A program made the position numbers and the translations under genes. The notes under the pieces are model-generated. The model searched no databases. It saw only the letters and a list, made by a program, of their open reading frames with translations, and was not told where the DNA came from. This document shows positions 44,596 to 53,332 of a stretch of 64,000 nt of DNA, piece by piece (the stretch's first letter is position 1; each line of letters begins with the position of its first letter). Source of the DNA: Bifidobacterium magnum (GTDB lineage Bacteria; Actinomycetota; Actinomycetes; Actinomycetales; Bifidobacteriaceae). The DNA lies in the NCBI RefSeq assembly GCF_000741255.1, contig NZ_JGZB01000003.1:124001-188000 (forward strand), written 5' to 3'.

Positions 44596-45348
44596 ATGTC
44601 GGTTCGTCCTCCCATGAGGCTGTTGCTCGCGTCGTCGATGTTCGCCGTGACGCCCGCTTTGCGTGCGCTGGTACGCGAGCCGCGCGGCAAATCGGTGGCC
44701 TTCATTCCGACCGCCAGTTACGCCGAGCGGTATGGGGGAGCGGGCCGGCTCATGGCCGCACGCTTGCGCATGCTCGGCATGCGTGTGCATGTGCTCGACG
44801 TGGCACGTGTTCCCGCCCGTTCCAGTGTCGGGGACGGATTTTCCGATACGCGCCAGTGCGAGCAATACCGCCGCGCCGCGCACATCTTGCGTTCCGCGGA
44901 CATGTTCTATGTGTGCGGGGGCAATACCTTTTATTTATTGCAGGAACTGCGCGAGTCGGGCGCGGCCGACATTATCCGCGAGCGCGTGATGCAGGGCGTG
45001 CCGTATGTGGGCGAGTCGGCCGGGTCGGTGGTCGCGGCCCCCGACATCTCCTATATCGGACTCATGGATGCGCGGGACAAGGCGCCGAGGCTCGAGTCGA
45101 CATGCGGGCTTAGTCTCATTCAAGGCGCCGTGGTACCGCATGTGGATTCGCATATGATGGGCGCGGAGGCGAAGGATATTTTGCGGTTGTACGGCAAGTA
45201 TGCGCCGAGCTCTGGCGCATGCCCGACCTGTGCTCCCGTACCGTTCATTCCGTTGCGCAACGACCAGGCGCTGGTGGTCGACGGGAACCGCAAGCGCGTC
45301 GTGACGCACCGTACGCTGGCGGGGGCGCTGTCGCGCAGCTGGTTCTAG
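44596..45348 (+). CDS. Peptidase E-like serine peptidase (family S51)
   Basis: 250 residues. Dipeptidase E-type motifs: CGGNTFYLL (108-116) and the nucleophile elbow VGESAGSVV with Ser141, followed by the substrate-loop region PHVDSH. Characterised members cleave Asp-X dipeptides or, in the cyanophycinase branch, aspartyl-arginine peptides. ATG 44596 is chosen for its perfect AGGAGG seven bases upstream; earlier in-frame starts lack an SD. Monocistronic between divergent brnQ and downstream gnd. Confidence 0.85.
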   Translation: MSVRPPMRLLLASSMFAVTPALRALVREPRGKSVAFIPTASYAERYGGAGRLMAARLRMLGMRVHVLDVARVPARSSVGDGFSDTRQCEQYRRAAHILRSADMFYVCGGNTFYLLQELRESGAADIIRERVMQGVPYVGESAGSVVAAPDISYIGLMDARDKAPRLESTCGLSLIQGAVVPHVDSHMMGAEAKDILRLYGKYAPSSGACPTCAPVPFIPLRNDQALVVDGNRKRVVTHRTLAGALSRSWF

Positions 45349-45430
45349 GGGTCACCGTATTCGCGGGCGCCGTGAAATGTGAATTGATGCGGTGAAGTTC
45401 GGCTATCGAAAAAACGGTCATATGGCGCTC

Positions 45431-45458
45431 TTGTGGCGGTCTCGACTCCCGCTAGACT
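45431..45458 (+). promoter_or_regulatory. Possible promoter of gnd
   Basis: TTGTGG (45431-45436), 16-base spacer, TAGACT (45453-45458), leading to a leader of about 50 bases before the gnd SD. Sequence match is moderate. Confidence 0.4.
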
Positions 45459-45517
45459 TGAAAGCGGAATCTGCCGGGGACGGGAACGCTCCGGTGACGC
45501 TAATTGTGGAGGCATAT

Positions 45518-46972
45518 ATGAGCGCACAAGCAAACATTGGTGTGGTCGGACTGGCTGCGATGGGCGCGAGCCTGTCGCGCAACCTGGCGCATCACGGATA
45601 CACGGTGGCGGTGTGCAACCGCACGTACGCGCGTACCGAACATTTCATGAGCGAATACGCCGACGAGGGCAAGTTCGTGCCGGCCAAGACCGTCCAGGAA
45701 TTTGTGGCCAGCCTCGAAAAGCCGCGCATGGCCATCATCATGGTCAAGGCCGGCCAGCCGACCGACGACGTGATCGACGAGCTGTGCACGTACATGGAGC
45801 CGGGCGACATCATCGTGGACGGCGGCAACGCCTACTTCAAGGACACGATGCGCCGCGAGAAGGAAGTCAGCGCCAAGGGAATCCACTTTGTGGGCTGCGG
45901 CGTTTCCGGCGGTGAAGAGGGCGCCCTGCTCGGACCGTCCATGATGCCGGGCGGATCCGACGAATCCTGGAAGTCGCTTAAGCCGATTCTCGAAGCCATC
46001 GCGGCCAAGGCGCCGGACGGCACGCCGTGCGTGACGCATATCGGCCCCAACGGCGCCGGCCACTTCGTGAAGATGGTCCACAACGGCATTGAATACTCCG
46101 ACATGCAGCTCATCGCCGAAAGCTACGACCTTATGCGCAGGGGACTGGGCATGACGCCGCAGGAAATCGGCGACGTGTTCGACCAGTGGAACAACACGGA
46201 CCTCAACTCCTACCTCGTCGAGATCACGGCCCAGGTCCTGCATAAGGTGGACGACAAGACGGGCAAGCCGATTGTCGACGTGATCCTCGACCACGCGGGC
46301 ATGAAGGGCACGGGCACGTGGACCGTGCAGACGGCCCTGTCGCTGGGAGTGCCGGTTACGGGCATCGCCGAAGCCGTATTCGCACGCGGTCTGTCGAGCC
46401 AGACCGAGCTGCGTGAAGAAGCCCAGAAGCAGCAGTTCAAGGGCCCCCCACGCCGCTTTCGATGTGGACGAGAACAGCCGCGAAGCCTTTATCGAGCGAT
46501 CCGCCAGGCGCTGTACGCGTCGAAGATTGTGGCCTACGCGCAGGGCTTTAACGAGATCACGGCCGCAGGCAAGGAATACGACTGGGATATCGACCTGGCC
46601 GCCGTGGCCCGCATCTGGCGTGCCGGCTGCATCATCCGCGCCAAGTTCCTCAACCGCATTTCCGACGCCTTCGAGTCGGGCGCCGCGGACGTTTCGCTGC
46701 TGTTCGCCCCGTACTTCAAGGACGCCATCGAGTCCTGCGAGCACGCATGGCGCGATGTGGTGGCGCAGGCCGTCAAGCACGGCATTCCGTGCCCGGTGTT
46801 CTCCTCGTCGCTCGCATACTTCGACGGCTTGCGCTCCAAGCGCCTGCCAGCCAGCCTGATCCAGGGCCAGCGCGACCTGTTCGGCGCCCACACCTACCAG
46901 CGTGTGGATGAAGACGGCACGTTCCACGTGCTGTGGACCGAAACGGGCGAGCCGGAAGTCAAGATGGCCTGA
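45518..46972 (+). CDS. gnd: 6-phosphogluconate dehydrogenase (decarboxylating), with an internal double frameshift
   Basis: 484 codons; oxidises 6-phosphogluconate to ribulose 5-phosphate, making NADPH. N-terminal GVVGLAAMGASLSRN binds the cofactor; IIVDGGN, GVSGGEEGALLGPSMMPGG, HFVKMVHNGIEY and the late KRLPASLIQGQRDLFGAHTYQR are family hallmarks. Residues about 311-327 read as PRRFRCGREQPRSLYRA, which is foreign to the family. The adjacent frame there encodes HAAFDVDENSREAFIE, exactly what is expected before RQALYASKI. One extra C in the six-C run (46444-46449) and one missing base near 46497 explain this. ATG 45518 has GTGGAGG upstream. Confidence 0.92.
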   Translation: MSAQANIGVVGLAAMGASLSRNLAHHGYTVAVCNRTYARTEHFMSEYADEGKFVPAKTVQEFVASLEKPRMAIIMVKAGQPTDDVIDELCTYMEPGDIIVDGGNAYFKDTMRREKEVSAKGIHFVGCGVSGGEEGALLGPSMMPGGSDESWKSLKPILEAIAAKAPDGTPCVTHIGPNGAGHFVKMVHNGIEYSDMQLIAESYDLMRRGLGMTPQEIGDVFDQWNNTDLNSYLVEITAQVLHKVDDKTGKPIVDVILDHAGMKGTGTWTVQTALSLGVPVTGIAEAVFARGLSSQTELREEAQKQQFKGPPRRFRCGREQPRSLYRAIRQALYASKIVAYAQGFNEITAAGKEYDWDIDLAAVARIWRAGCIIRAKFLNRISDAFESGAADVSLLFAPYFKDAIESCEHAWRDVVAQAVKHGIPCPVFSSSLAYFDGLRSKRLPASLIQGQRDLFGAHTYQRVDEDGTFHVLWTETGEPEVKMA

Positions 46973-46990
46973 TGCGGTAAAGACCATATG

Positions 46991-47032
46991 AAAGCGGGGG
47001 GAGCGGATAATATTTCCGTTCCCCCGCTTTTA
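46991..47032. terminator. Bidirectional terminator between gnd and pgl
   Basis: Strong stem AAAGCGGGGG.../...CCCCCGCTTT with flanking A and T runs, suitable for both convergent genes. Confidence 0.88.
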
Positions 47033-47063
47033 TATTGGGCGGTATGTCTTGAAGCCGCGCGGC

Positions 47064-47864
47064 TCAGTGGCACACCAGCGAGGCCGCCGCCGGGTCGGCA
47101 AGCCACAGCGTCTGCTCGGTCGAACGCGCGAACGACGCCGGATAGGACACGTCGTCAACCTGTTCGAACGTGTGGGCCACAGCCTGGGCCTTCTGCTCGC
47201 GCGTCGCGCAAATCCACGTCTGGGCGGACCGCGCGATCATCGGCACGGTGAACGACAAACGCAGCGGCGGCATCTTGGGCGAATCGGCCACACCCGTCAC
47301 GAGCACTTCAGGGTCGTCGATCAGCACTTCACGGCGGTCGGGGAACAAGGATGCGAAATGCCCGTCGGGGCCCAGTCCGAACATTGCCACGTCCATGGCG
47401 GCTTCCGGGCCGATTTCACTTTCCAGCTCCTCTTGGTACATTGCGGCCGCATCGGCGAGCAGACGGATGTTGTCCTCGTCATTGGCCTCTTCGATTTCCT
47501 GCGGCGTGCGCGGGTCGGCCGGCATCTCATGGATCTGCGCCTCGCTCATCAGGCCTTGCTGCACGAGCGCGTCAAATACGGCGTCGCGCGCCTGCAGCGC
47601 GTTGCGGTCTTCGTTCTCGCGCGGCACGAAACGTTCGTCGCCCCACCAGACATGGACTTTCGACCAGTCCACCACGCGCACCAGTTCGCTCGTGCCCAAC
47701 GCGCGCAAAATGGCGTTGCCGTCCGTACCGCCCGTCACGGCGATGTTCACACGATCCTTGCCCGCACACAGCAGATCGTTCATATGCAGCAACAGGCGTT
47801 CGGCCACGGCCGTGGCCACCAGTCGCTGGGTCGGGTACACAATCAGTTTTCGCGATGCCTTCAT
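47064..47864 (-). CDS. pgl: 6-phosphogluconolactonase
   Basis: 266 residues; hydrolyses 6-phosphogluconolactone, step two of the oxidative pentose phosphate path. DevB-type motifs: VTGGTDGNAILRAL, WWGDERFVPRENEDRN and the catalytic FGLGPDGHFASLFP. It has a long acidic insertion around 120-140 (PQEIEEANDEDN). ATG 47864; the possible SD AAGGGG is about ten bases upstream. Last gene of the feo-zwf-opcA-pgl run, separated from opcA by a hairpin of 14 bp. Confidence 0.92.
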   Translation of the reverse strand: MKASRKLIVYPTQRLVATAVAERLLLHMNDLLCAGKDRVNIAVTGGTDGNAILRALGTSELVRVVDWSKVHVWWGDERFVPRENEDRNALQARDAVFDALVQQGLMSEAQIHEMPADPRTPQEIEEANDEDNIRLLADAAAMYQEELESEIGPEAAMDVAMFGLGPDGHFASLFPDRREVLIDDPEVLVTGVADSPKMPPLRLSFTVPMIARSAQTWICATREQKAQAVAHTFEQVDDVSYPASFARSTEQTLWLADPAAASLVCH

Positions 47865-47976
47865 TTCGGCGCATCCCCTTCAACAATTCAATAACGATTC
47901 AACAATGCATGATGCAATATCGACGCAGCGTCGATGCAATGTCGTGCGGCCTCAGGCGCACGATGCCACTTACCAG

Positions 47977-48008
47977 TGTGGCGCACCCGCATGAGCGGAT
48001 GCGCCACA
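47977..48008 (-). other. Stem-loop between opcA and pgl
   Basis: 14-bp stem with one mismatch (47977-47990 with 47995-48008), loop ATGA, starting six bases after the opcA stop. No T run follows on the minus strand, so it may be an RNA processing or stability element rather than a full terminator. Confidence 0.5.
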
Positions 48009-48013
48009 AATCG

Positions 48014-48958
48014 TCACGGGCGAATAAGATCCCAACCTTTGCCCACCACTTGGGCGTAGATCTCGTCGGGGTAGAGCCGTCCCAACTCTTCGTTCAGGCA
48101 TTCGCTGAGCGTTCTGGTCGGCATGGCCACGCCCTGTTCGGCCTGACCCGGCATATGGACGGTGGCGAGGCCCTCGTCGGCGGGGCGGCGCTCCAGGCTG
48201 ATCACACCGCCATCGGCGCGCGTCAGATAGACTCCAGTTACGGCCGTGGCGTCCGGTTCGTCGACAAGCGTTACGGGCACGTTGAGGCACAGGCGCAACC
48301 ATGCGGCGAGCAGATCGGTAGGCAGGAAATCGGCCGGTCCCGTAATCTTGACCGACTGAATCGGCATGTGCGGCGGCTGGTCAAGCAGCGAGGCGAGCAT
48401 GGCGCGCCATACCGTGATGCGCGTCCATGACAAATCCATGTTCTTGGGCGATGCGTTGCGGCGCAAATCGCTCATCGTGCGCATGGGGTTCGAGGAGCGC
48501 AACGCGTCCGTGATACGGCATGTCGCCATGGCTCCCAGACGGTCCGTGGACGGGTTCGCGGGCGCCTCCGTAGGCCACCAGGCCACTACGGGCGCATCGG
48601 GAACGAGCAGTGGAATCACGAGCGTGTCCTGATGATGCACGAGGCCGCCGCGCGGACGCAGCACAATGATTTCCCCGGCTCCCGCGTCCGCGCCGATGCG
48701 CAGCTCGGCGTCCAGGAACGTGTGGTTTTCCATGTCGTCGTCCAGCGATCGCGTGCTTGGCGCAATGGCGATGACGCGGCACGGATGTTCATGGCTCGCG
48801 TCATTGGCCACGCGCAGCGCATGCTCGAGCTCGTCGGCCGTAGTGGATATGACGAGCGTGAGCACGCGGCCAAGCACGGCTTCGCCGCGCTCCTCATGCA
48901 AGTCGTTGAGCTTGTCGGAAATTTCGTCGGTTTGCGTATCCGGCATCGTAATGATCAT
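48014..48958 (-). CDS. opcA: Glucose-6-phosphate dehydrogenase assembly protein OpcA
   Basis: 314 residues. OpcA promotes assembly and activity of Zwf in cyanobacteria and actinobacteria. Conserved segments: RVLTLVISTTADELEHAL, PCRVIAIAPSTR, IPLLVPDAPVVAWWP, and RRNASPKNMDLSWTRITVWRAMLA. Its ATG overlaps the zwf stop as ATGA, indicating coupled synthesis with its client. The C-terminal 60 residues are less conserved. Sits between zwf and pgl, the normal actinobacterial order. Confidence 0.93.
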   Translation of the reverse strand: MIITMPDTQTDEISDKLNDLHEERGEAVLGRVLTLVISTTADELEHALRVANDASHEHPCRVIAIAPSTRSLDDDMENHTFLDAELRIGADAGAGEIIVLRPRGGLVHHQDTLVIPLLVPDAPVVAWWPTEAPANPSTDRLGAMATCRITDALRSSNPMRTMSDLRRNASPKNMDLSWTRITVWRAMLASLLDQPPHMPIQSVKITGPADFLPTDLLAAWLRLCLNVPVTLVDEPDATAVTGVYLTRADGGVISLERRPADEGLATVHMPGQAEQGVAMPTRTLSECLNEELGRLYPDEIYAQVVGKGWDLIRP

Positions 48959-50517
48959 GGCATCCTCCAACGGTGGCCGTCGCGAGCCAGCATTTCTACG
49001 GCCTCTTCCGGTCCCCATGTTCCGGCGCGGTAGGGCTGGGGCTGGCCAAGCGTGGACCAGAAGTCCTCGATCGGATCGAGGATCTTCCACGACAAATTGA
49101 CTTCTTCCGTGGTCGGGAACAGCGGCGGGTCGCCCAACAGCACGTCGAGAATCAGGCGCTCATACGCTTCCGGGGACGACTCGGTGAACGAACGGCCGTA
49201 GCTGAAGTCCATCGACACGTCGCGCACTTCCATCGATGTGCCGCCCGGAACCTTGGAGCCGAAGCGGATCGTGACGCCCTCGTCGGGCTGGATGCGGATC
49301 ACGATGGCATTCTTGCCGAGTTCCTGCGTGGCCGTGGACTCGAACGGCAGGTGCGGGGCGCGCTTGAAAATCACGGCGATTTCCGTCACACGACGTCCCA
49401 GACGCTTTCCCGTGCGCAAATAGAACGGCACTCCGGCCCAGCGGCGCGTATCGATGTCGAGGCGGATCGCCGCGTAGGTTTCCGTGGTGGAATGTGGGTT
49501 GATGCCTTTTTCTTCCAGATAGCCGATGACTTCCTGGGAGCCTTGCCATCCGGCCGCGTACTGGCCGCGGGCCGTATGCGCGGCCAGATCGTGCGGCAGG
49601 CGCACTGCGGAAAGCACTTTCGTCTTTTCTGCCGTCAAATCCGCGGCGGAGAAGGAGACGGGCTCTTCCATAGCCGTCAGCGCAAGCAGCTGCAGCAAAT
49701 GGTTCTGGATCACGTCGCGTGCCGCGCCAATGCCGTCATAATAGCCGGCGCGTCCCGCCACGCCAATATCCTCGGCCATCGTGATCTGTACGTGGTCGAC
49801 GTAGTTGGCGTTCCAGATCGGTTCGTACATGGCGTTGGCGAAACGCAGCGCCAGCAGGTTCTGCACGGTTTCCTTGCCCAAATAATGGTCGATGCGGAAC
49901 ACGGACTGCGGGTCGAACACCTCCGCGACAAGCTTGTCGAGTTCCTTCGCGCTTTGAAGGTCGTGTCCGAACGGCTTCTCGATGATCACGCGGCGCCAGG
50001 AACCCTCGGGAGAGTGCGCCAAACCGCAGTTGGCCAGCTGACGCGAAACCACCTCGAAGTCGCGCGGCGGAATGGACATGTAGAACGCATGGTTGCCGCG
50101 CGTGCCGCGGTCGCGGTCCAGTTCGGCCACAGTGGTGCTGAGACGTTCGAAGGCCGAGGCGTCTTCGAAGTTGCCTTGCACGAAACGGATGCCTTTGGCC
50201 AACTGGCTCCATGTGGATTCGTCAAAATGCGTACGGCAATGGGCCTTCACGTTTTCCTTGACGAACTCGCAGAACTGTTCCTGGGTCCAGTCGCGCCTGC
50301 CGAAGCCCGTCAGACCGAAGCTCGGCGGCAGCAGGCCGCGGTTGGCAAGATCATAAATGGCGGGCAACAGCTTTTTACGCGACAAATCGCCCGTCACGCC
50401 AAAAATCACAATGCTGCACGGACCCGCGATACGCGGCAATCGCAAATCGCGCGGATCACGCAGCGGATTGTGCCACGGGCTTTCCTCATGCCGTGGCGTG
50501 GTCGATGATTCACTCAT
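48955..50517 (-). CDS. zwf: Glucose-6-phosphate 1-dehydrogenase
   Basis: 520 residues; first step of the oxidative pentose phosphate path, making NADPH. Cofactor site FGVTGDLSRKKLLPAIYDL, active-site signature RIDHYLGKETVQNLL with the catalytic His, and the substrate region YLRTGKRLGRRVTEIAVIFK. It starts three bases after the stop of the FeoC-like gene and has no SD; TAATAT (50525-50530) lies exactly seven bases before the ATG, hinting at an internal leaderless promoter. The stop overlaps opcA. Confidence 0.95.
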   Translation of the reverse strand: MSESSTTPRHEESPWHNPLRDPRDLRLPRIAGPCSIVIFGVTGDLSRKKLLPAIYDLANRGLLPPSFGLTGFGRRDWTQEQFCEFVKENVKAHCRTHFDESTWSQLAKGIRFVQGNFEDASAFERLSTTVAELDRDRGTRGNHAFYMSIPPRDFEVVSRQLANCGLAHSPEGSWRRVIIEKPFGHDLQSAKELDKLVAEVFDPQSVFRIDHYLGKETVQNLLALRFANAMYEPIWNANYVDHVQITMAEDIGVAGRAGYYDGIGAARDVIQNHLLQLLALTAMEEPVSFSAADLTAEKTKVLSAVRLPHDLAAHTARGQYAAGWQGSQEVIGYLEEKGINPHSTTETYAAIRLDIDTRRWAGVPFYLRTGKRLGRRVTEIAVIFKRAPHLPFESTATQELGKNAIVIRIQPDEGVTIRFGSKVPGGTSMEVRDVSMDFSYGRSFTESSPEAYERLILDVLLGDPPLFPTTEEVNLSWKILDPIEDFWSTLGQPQPYRAGTWGPEEAVEMLARDGHRWRMP

Positions 50518-50520
50518 GGT

Positions 50521-50949
50521 TCATATATTAATGCGCCGCGCCTTGTGAGCATTCAGTTTGCGGCAAAGTAGCGTACGGATCGTCGCGCGCCGTCCCGACG
50601 CCGCGGGCACGAGCGGACATCCCGCGCACACGAGCGAATCGGGATCCGGGTCGCACATGCCCGTCGAGCATCCCGATTCGGCGCTGAGCGCCACCATGTT
50701 CAGCGATCCGCGTTTGCGGGCGTGGTCCACGATCTGCTCCACGAAATCGCGCGGAAGCCGGTGTTTCTCGGCGCATTCCACCACGGTCATGCCTGCCGCC
50801 AAGTCGTCGACCACTTGGGTCACAATGCCGCGGCGCGGCATGTGCGGAGCGCCGGAAGCGGACGTGCGCGCGGAAGAGAGGGAATCGCGGGAGCCGGATA
50901 CGTGAGATGTGCCAGAACCGGCCGGTTTGGTGCTACGGAACGCTCCCAT
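50521..50949 (-). CDS. FeoC-like small winged-helix/cysteine protein
   Basis: 142 residues. After a Ser/Gly-rich lead of about 40, a helix-turn-helix-like stretch (VVDDLAAGMTVVECAEKHR, then FVEQIVDHARKRGSLNMV) is followed by a four-cysteine cluster C-x4-C-x8-C-x2-C (CSTGMC...CAGC) and a basic tail. This matches the architecture of FeoC, the iron-sulfur winged-helix partner of FeoB, although the order of cysteine spacings differs from enterobacterial FeoC. ATG 50949 overlaps the feoB stop (ATGA). Ferrous iron transport context supports the call; homology was not tested. Confidence 0.65.
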   Translation of the reverse strand: MGAFRSTKPAGSGTSHVSGSRDSLSSARTSASGAPHMPRRGIVTQVVDDLAAGMTVVECAEKHRLPRDFVEQIVDHARKRGSLNMVALSAESGCSTGMCDPDPDSLVCAGCPLVPAASGRRATIRTLLCRKLNAHKARRINI

Positions 50950-53000
50950 CACATCACCAACCGCAATATCTGGAACGCGAGTACGGCGAGAATATAGGCG
51001 ACTACGAGGCCGAGCCCCACCGTTTGCATGGCGATTTTGCCGCCGAACTGGCGTTTGAGTTCCGCGACCGTGGCCAGACACGGCGTGTACGCCAGCGTGA
51101 AGAGCAGGAACGCGACGGCGGCCGCTTTGCCGTGGCCTCCCGAGGATTCGTTGAACGAATGGTTGAGGGCGGCGCCTAGCGACCCCTCGCCCTGCGCCTG
51201 CTCCGTCTCGTCTCCCGTATTCACGTTGTAGGACTGGGCGAGCGAACCGACCACGACTTCCTTGGCGACGAATCCTGTCAGCAGCGCGGCCGAAGCGTGC
51301 CAGTTGTCGAATCCGGCCGGCTTGAACACGGGCGCCACGGAATCGGCGACCACACCGTATACGGACTGGTGCACGTCCTCCACCTTGCCGAACGAGCCGG
51401 CGTTGGCGGCGGCCGGAATACCTTGCAAAATCCACATGAACACGATCATCGTCACAATGATGCTGCTCGCGCCGCGCACGAAGCCCCACAGTTTCGTAAG
51501 AATCGAGCGCACAAGCACCACAAGCCGCGGCCACTGGTAAGGCGGCAGGCTCATGGCGAACGGTTCGGGAGCCAGCGAACGGAACTTGACTTTGCGCAAA
51601 ATGATGCCCACGCCAAGAATCAGCAGCACCGAGAACACGTACATGAGGAACACCACAAGTCCGGCCTGTTCACGGAAGAACGCGTAGGCGAGCACAATAT
51701 ACACGCTCAGGCGCGCAGAACACGACGAGAACGGAATAAGCATGCCGACAAGCACGCGCTGACGCGAATCGGGCAGCGTGCGCGTGGCCGCCAGGGCCGG
51801 CAGGTTGCAGCCGAATCCGATCACGATGGGCAGGAACGCGCGCCCGTCGAGCCCGACCATGCGCATGGCGCGGTCCATGACGAACGCCGCGCGCGCCAGA
51901 TACCCCGAATCTTCCAGCAGCGACAGACAGAGGAACATGATGCCCATGGGCGGAATGAACGTGGCCACGGTGATCACGCCGTCAAGCACGCCGTCCACCA
52001 GCAGTCCGTAGACCCAGGAATCCGTGGCGTGTGGGCCGAACAACGCAAACACGCTGGTGATGCCCGTGGTGATCCATTCGCGAAGCGTCCCGTCAATCCA
52101 GTCCTGCATGGGGCCCGCCAGCCATGTGGTGGCTTGGAACACGAGGAACATGACGGCCAGGAATACGAGTATGCCGAATACGGGATTAAGCATCAGCCGG
52201 TCGATGCGGTCGGAGAATGTCACGTCGTCGCGGTTGTCAAGATCGATGTCGGCGATGACGCATGCGGCCCAGTCGAAACGTTCGTCGGCGCGCCCTTCTA
52301 CCCACTGTTCAATGTCCACGGTATGTGGGTTCACAGGATGCAATCCGCCCGGCATCGGTGTGCCGTGGAAGCTTTGGGCGATCGTGTCCATAAGCTCGGG
52401 CACGCCTTTGCCCGTGCGACCGTCGACTTCCACCACGGGAAGGCCGCCCAGCGCACGCGAGAGCTGTTTCGCGTCCACATGCGCGCCGTTTTTGGCTGCG
52501 AGGTCGTTCATCGTCAGCGCCACCACGGTAGGGCGCCCCAGTTCCAACACGAGCGCGAGGAAATACAGCGAGCGCGCGATATTCGTGGCGTCCAACGTGG
52601 CCACTACCAAGTCGGGGTCGGGATTGCCCTCGAGCCCCATCACGGCTTCTGCGGCCACTTGCTCGTCGGGGGAGATGGGCAGCAGCGAATAGGTGCCGGG
52701 CGTGTCCACCAGGTCCCATGACTGGCCGTCATGCTCGTATGTGCCGCGTTCGAGCAGCACGGTGGTACCCGGCGCGTTCATGACGCGCGCCTTGGTGCCG
52801 AGAATCGCGTTGAATAGCGACGATTTGCCCACATTCGGATTGCCGATAAACACGATGCGCGGCGAGGGGGCTCCGGCATGGTTTGCACCAGGATGGCATG
52901 CGCAGTCGGACTGTTCATGCTCCATATGGTCGTCCGCATGACGCTGGGGCAGCAGAACCGCCAGTCCGCGGCGGTGGTCGTCGTGGCATGATTCGCTCAT
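50949..53000 (-). CDS. feoB: Ferrous iron transporter FeoB (GTPase-coupled)
   Basis: 683 residues. An N-terminal His/Cys-rich segment (about 1-45) precedes the G domain: G1 GNPNVGKSS, G3 DTPG in LVDTPGTYSLLP, G4-like TMND. Two Gate domains and about eight membrane helices follow: GFGCNLPALAATRTL, the CSARLSVYIVL segment, and GFVAKEVVVGSLAQ. Imports Fe2+ under low oxygen. ATG 53000 has AGGAG five bases upstream. Shorter than the ~770 residues of E. coli FeoB. The first 45 residues may bind metal. Confidence 0.95.
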   Translation of the reverse strand: MSESCHDDHRRGLAVLLPQRHADDHMEHEQSDCACHPGANHAGAPSPRIVFIGNPNVGKSSLFNAILGTKARVMNAPGTTVLLERGTYEHDGQSWDLVDTPGTYSLLPISPDEQVAAEAVMGLEGNPDPDLVVATLDATNIARSLYFLALVLELGRPTVVALTMNDLAAKNGAHVDAKQLSRALGGLPVVEVDGRTGKGVPELMDTIAQSFHGTPMPGGLHPVNPHTVDIEQWVEGRADERFDWAACVIADIDLDNRDDVTFSDRIDRLMLNPVFGILVFLAVMFLVFQATTWLAGPMQDWIDGTLREWITTGITSVFALFGPHATDSWVYGLLVDGVLDGVITVATFIPPMGIMFLCLSLLEDSGYLARAAFVMDRAMRMVGLDGRAFLPIVIGFGCNLPALAATRTLPDSRQRVLVGMLIPFSSCSARLSVYIVLAYAFFREQAGLVVFLMYVFSVLLILGVGIILRKVKFRSLAPEPFAMSLPPYQWPRLVVLVRSILTKLWGFVRGASSIIVTMIVFMWILQGIPAAANAGSFGKVEDVHQSVYGVVADSVAPVFKPAGFDNWHASAALLTGFVAKEVVVGSLAQSYNVNTGDETEQAQGEGSLGAALNHSFNESSGGHGKAAAVAFLLFTLAYTPCLATVAELKRQFGGKIAMQTVGLGLVVAYILAVLAFQILRLVM

Positions 53001-53008
53001 GGTGGCTC

Positions 53009-53278
53009 CTACTGTTCGTTCGTGCTGTCGTTCAAGGTGACGGTGATGCTGGCGGCCGTCTGCCCGTCAAGTGCGATGCGCTCGGCGCCTTTGGCGACCA
53101 CGCGTCCGCTAAAATTCGACCGCTGGATCACGCGGATCACGCTGCCCTCGCGCAACCCGAGTTCCAGCATGCGGAACCGGTGCCGTTCGTCCAGCCCGAT
53201 CGCGCGTATCGTGGCGTCGCGGTGCAGCGGGCATGTCCGAACTGTGAACGGTCGGGATGGTGCGCAAGTCTCTCTCAT
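53009..53278 (-). CDS. feoA: Ferrous iron transport accessory protein FeoA
   Basis: 89 residues, the usual FeoA length: an SH3-like domain with LDERHRFRMLELGLREGSVIRV and ERIALDGQTAASI. Works with FeoB at the membrane. ATG 53278 is chosen over upstream in-frame starts because those lie across the preceding terminator hairpin. No SD; CACAAT is exactly seven bases upstream with TTGAAA 17 bases before it, so a leaderless transcript is likely. First gene of the feoABC-zwf run. Confidence 0.88.
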   Translation of the reverse strand: MRETCAPSRPFTVRTCPLHRDATIRAIGLDERHRFRMLELGLREGSVIRVIQRSNFSGRVVAKGAERIALDGQTAASITVTLNDSTNEQ

Positions 53279-53285
53279 ATAGCCG

Positions 53286-53325
53286 ATTGTGAAGATTTTG
53301 TCGCGACATTTCAAGACTTTGAAAT
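53286..53325 (-). promoter_or_regulatory. Predicted feoA promoter with overlapping inverted repeat
   Basis: On the minus strand: -35 TTGAAA (53309-53314), 17-base spacer, -10 CACAAT (53286-53291), seven bases to the ATG. A 7-4-7 inverted repeat ATTTCAA-GACT-TTGAAAT (53308-53325) covers the -35 and could be an iron-regulator operator. Confidence 0.5.
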
Positions 53326-53332
53326 AAAAGGA

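Noticed and set aside
45500-46987. 495-codon minus-strand frame across gnd
   Set aside because: Antisense shadow. It stays open across the frameshift region by chance and gives no family motif.
48973-50508. 511-codon plus-strand frame across zwf
   Set aside because: Antisense shadow of zwf, which has the RIDHYLGKE signature.
50950-51534. N-terminal extension of the FeoC-like frame into feoB
   Set aside because: The extension is out-of-frame feoB sequence. The ATG at 50949 overlapping the feoB stop is the credible start.
51297-52721. 474-codon plus-strand frame across feoB
   Set aside because: Antisense shadow; very His/Arg-rich, with no recognisable domain.
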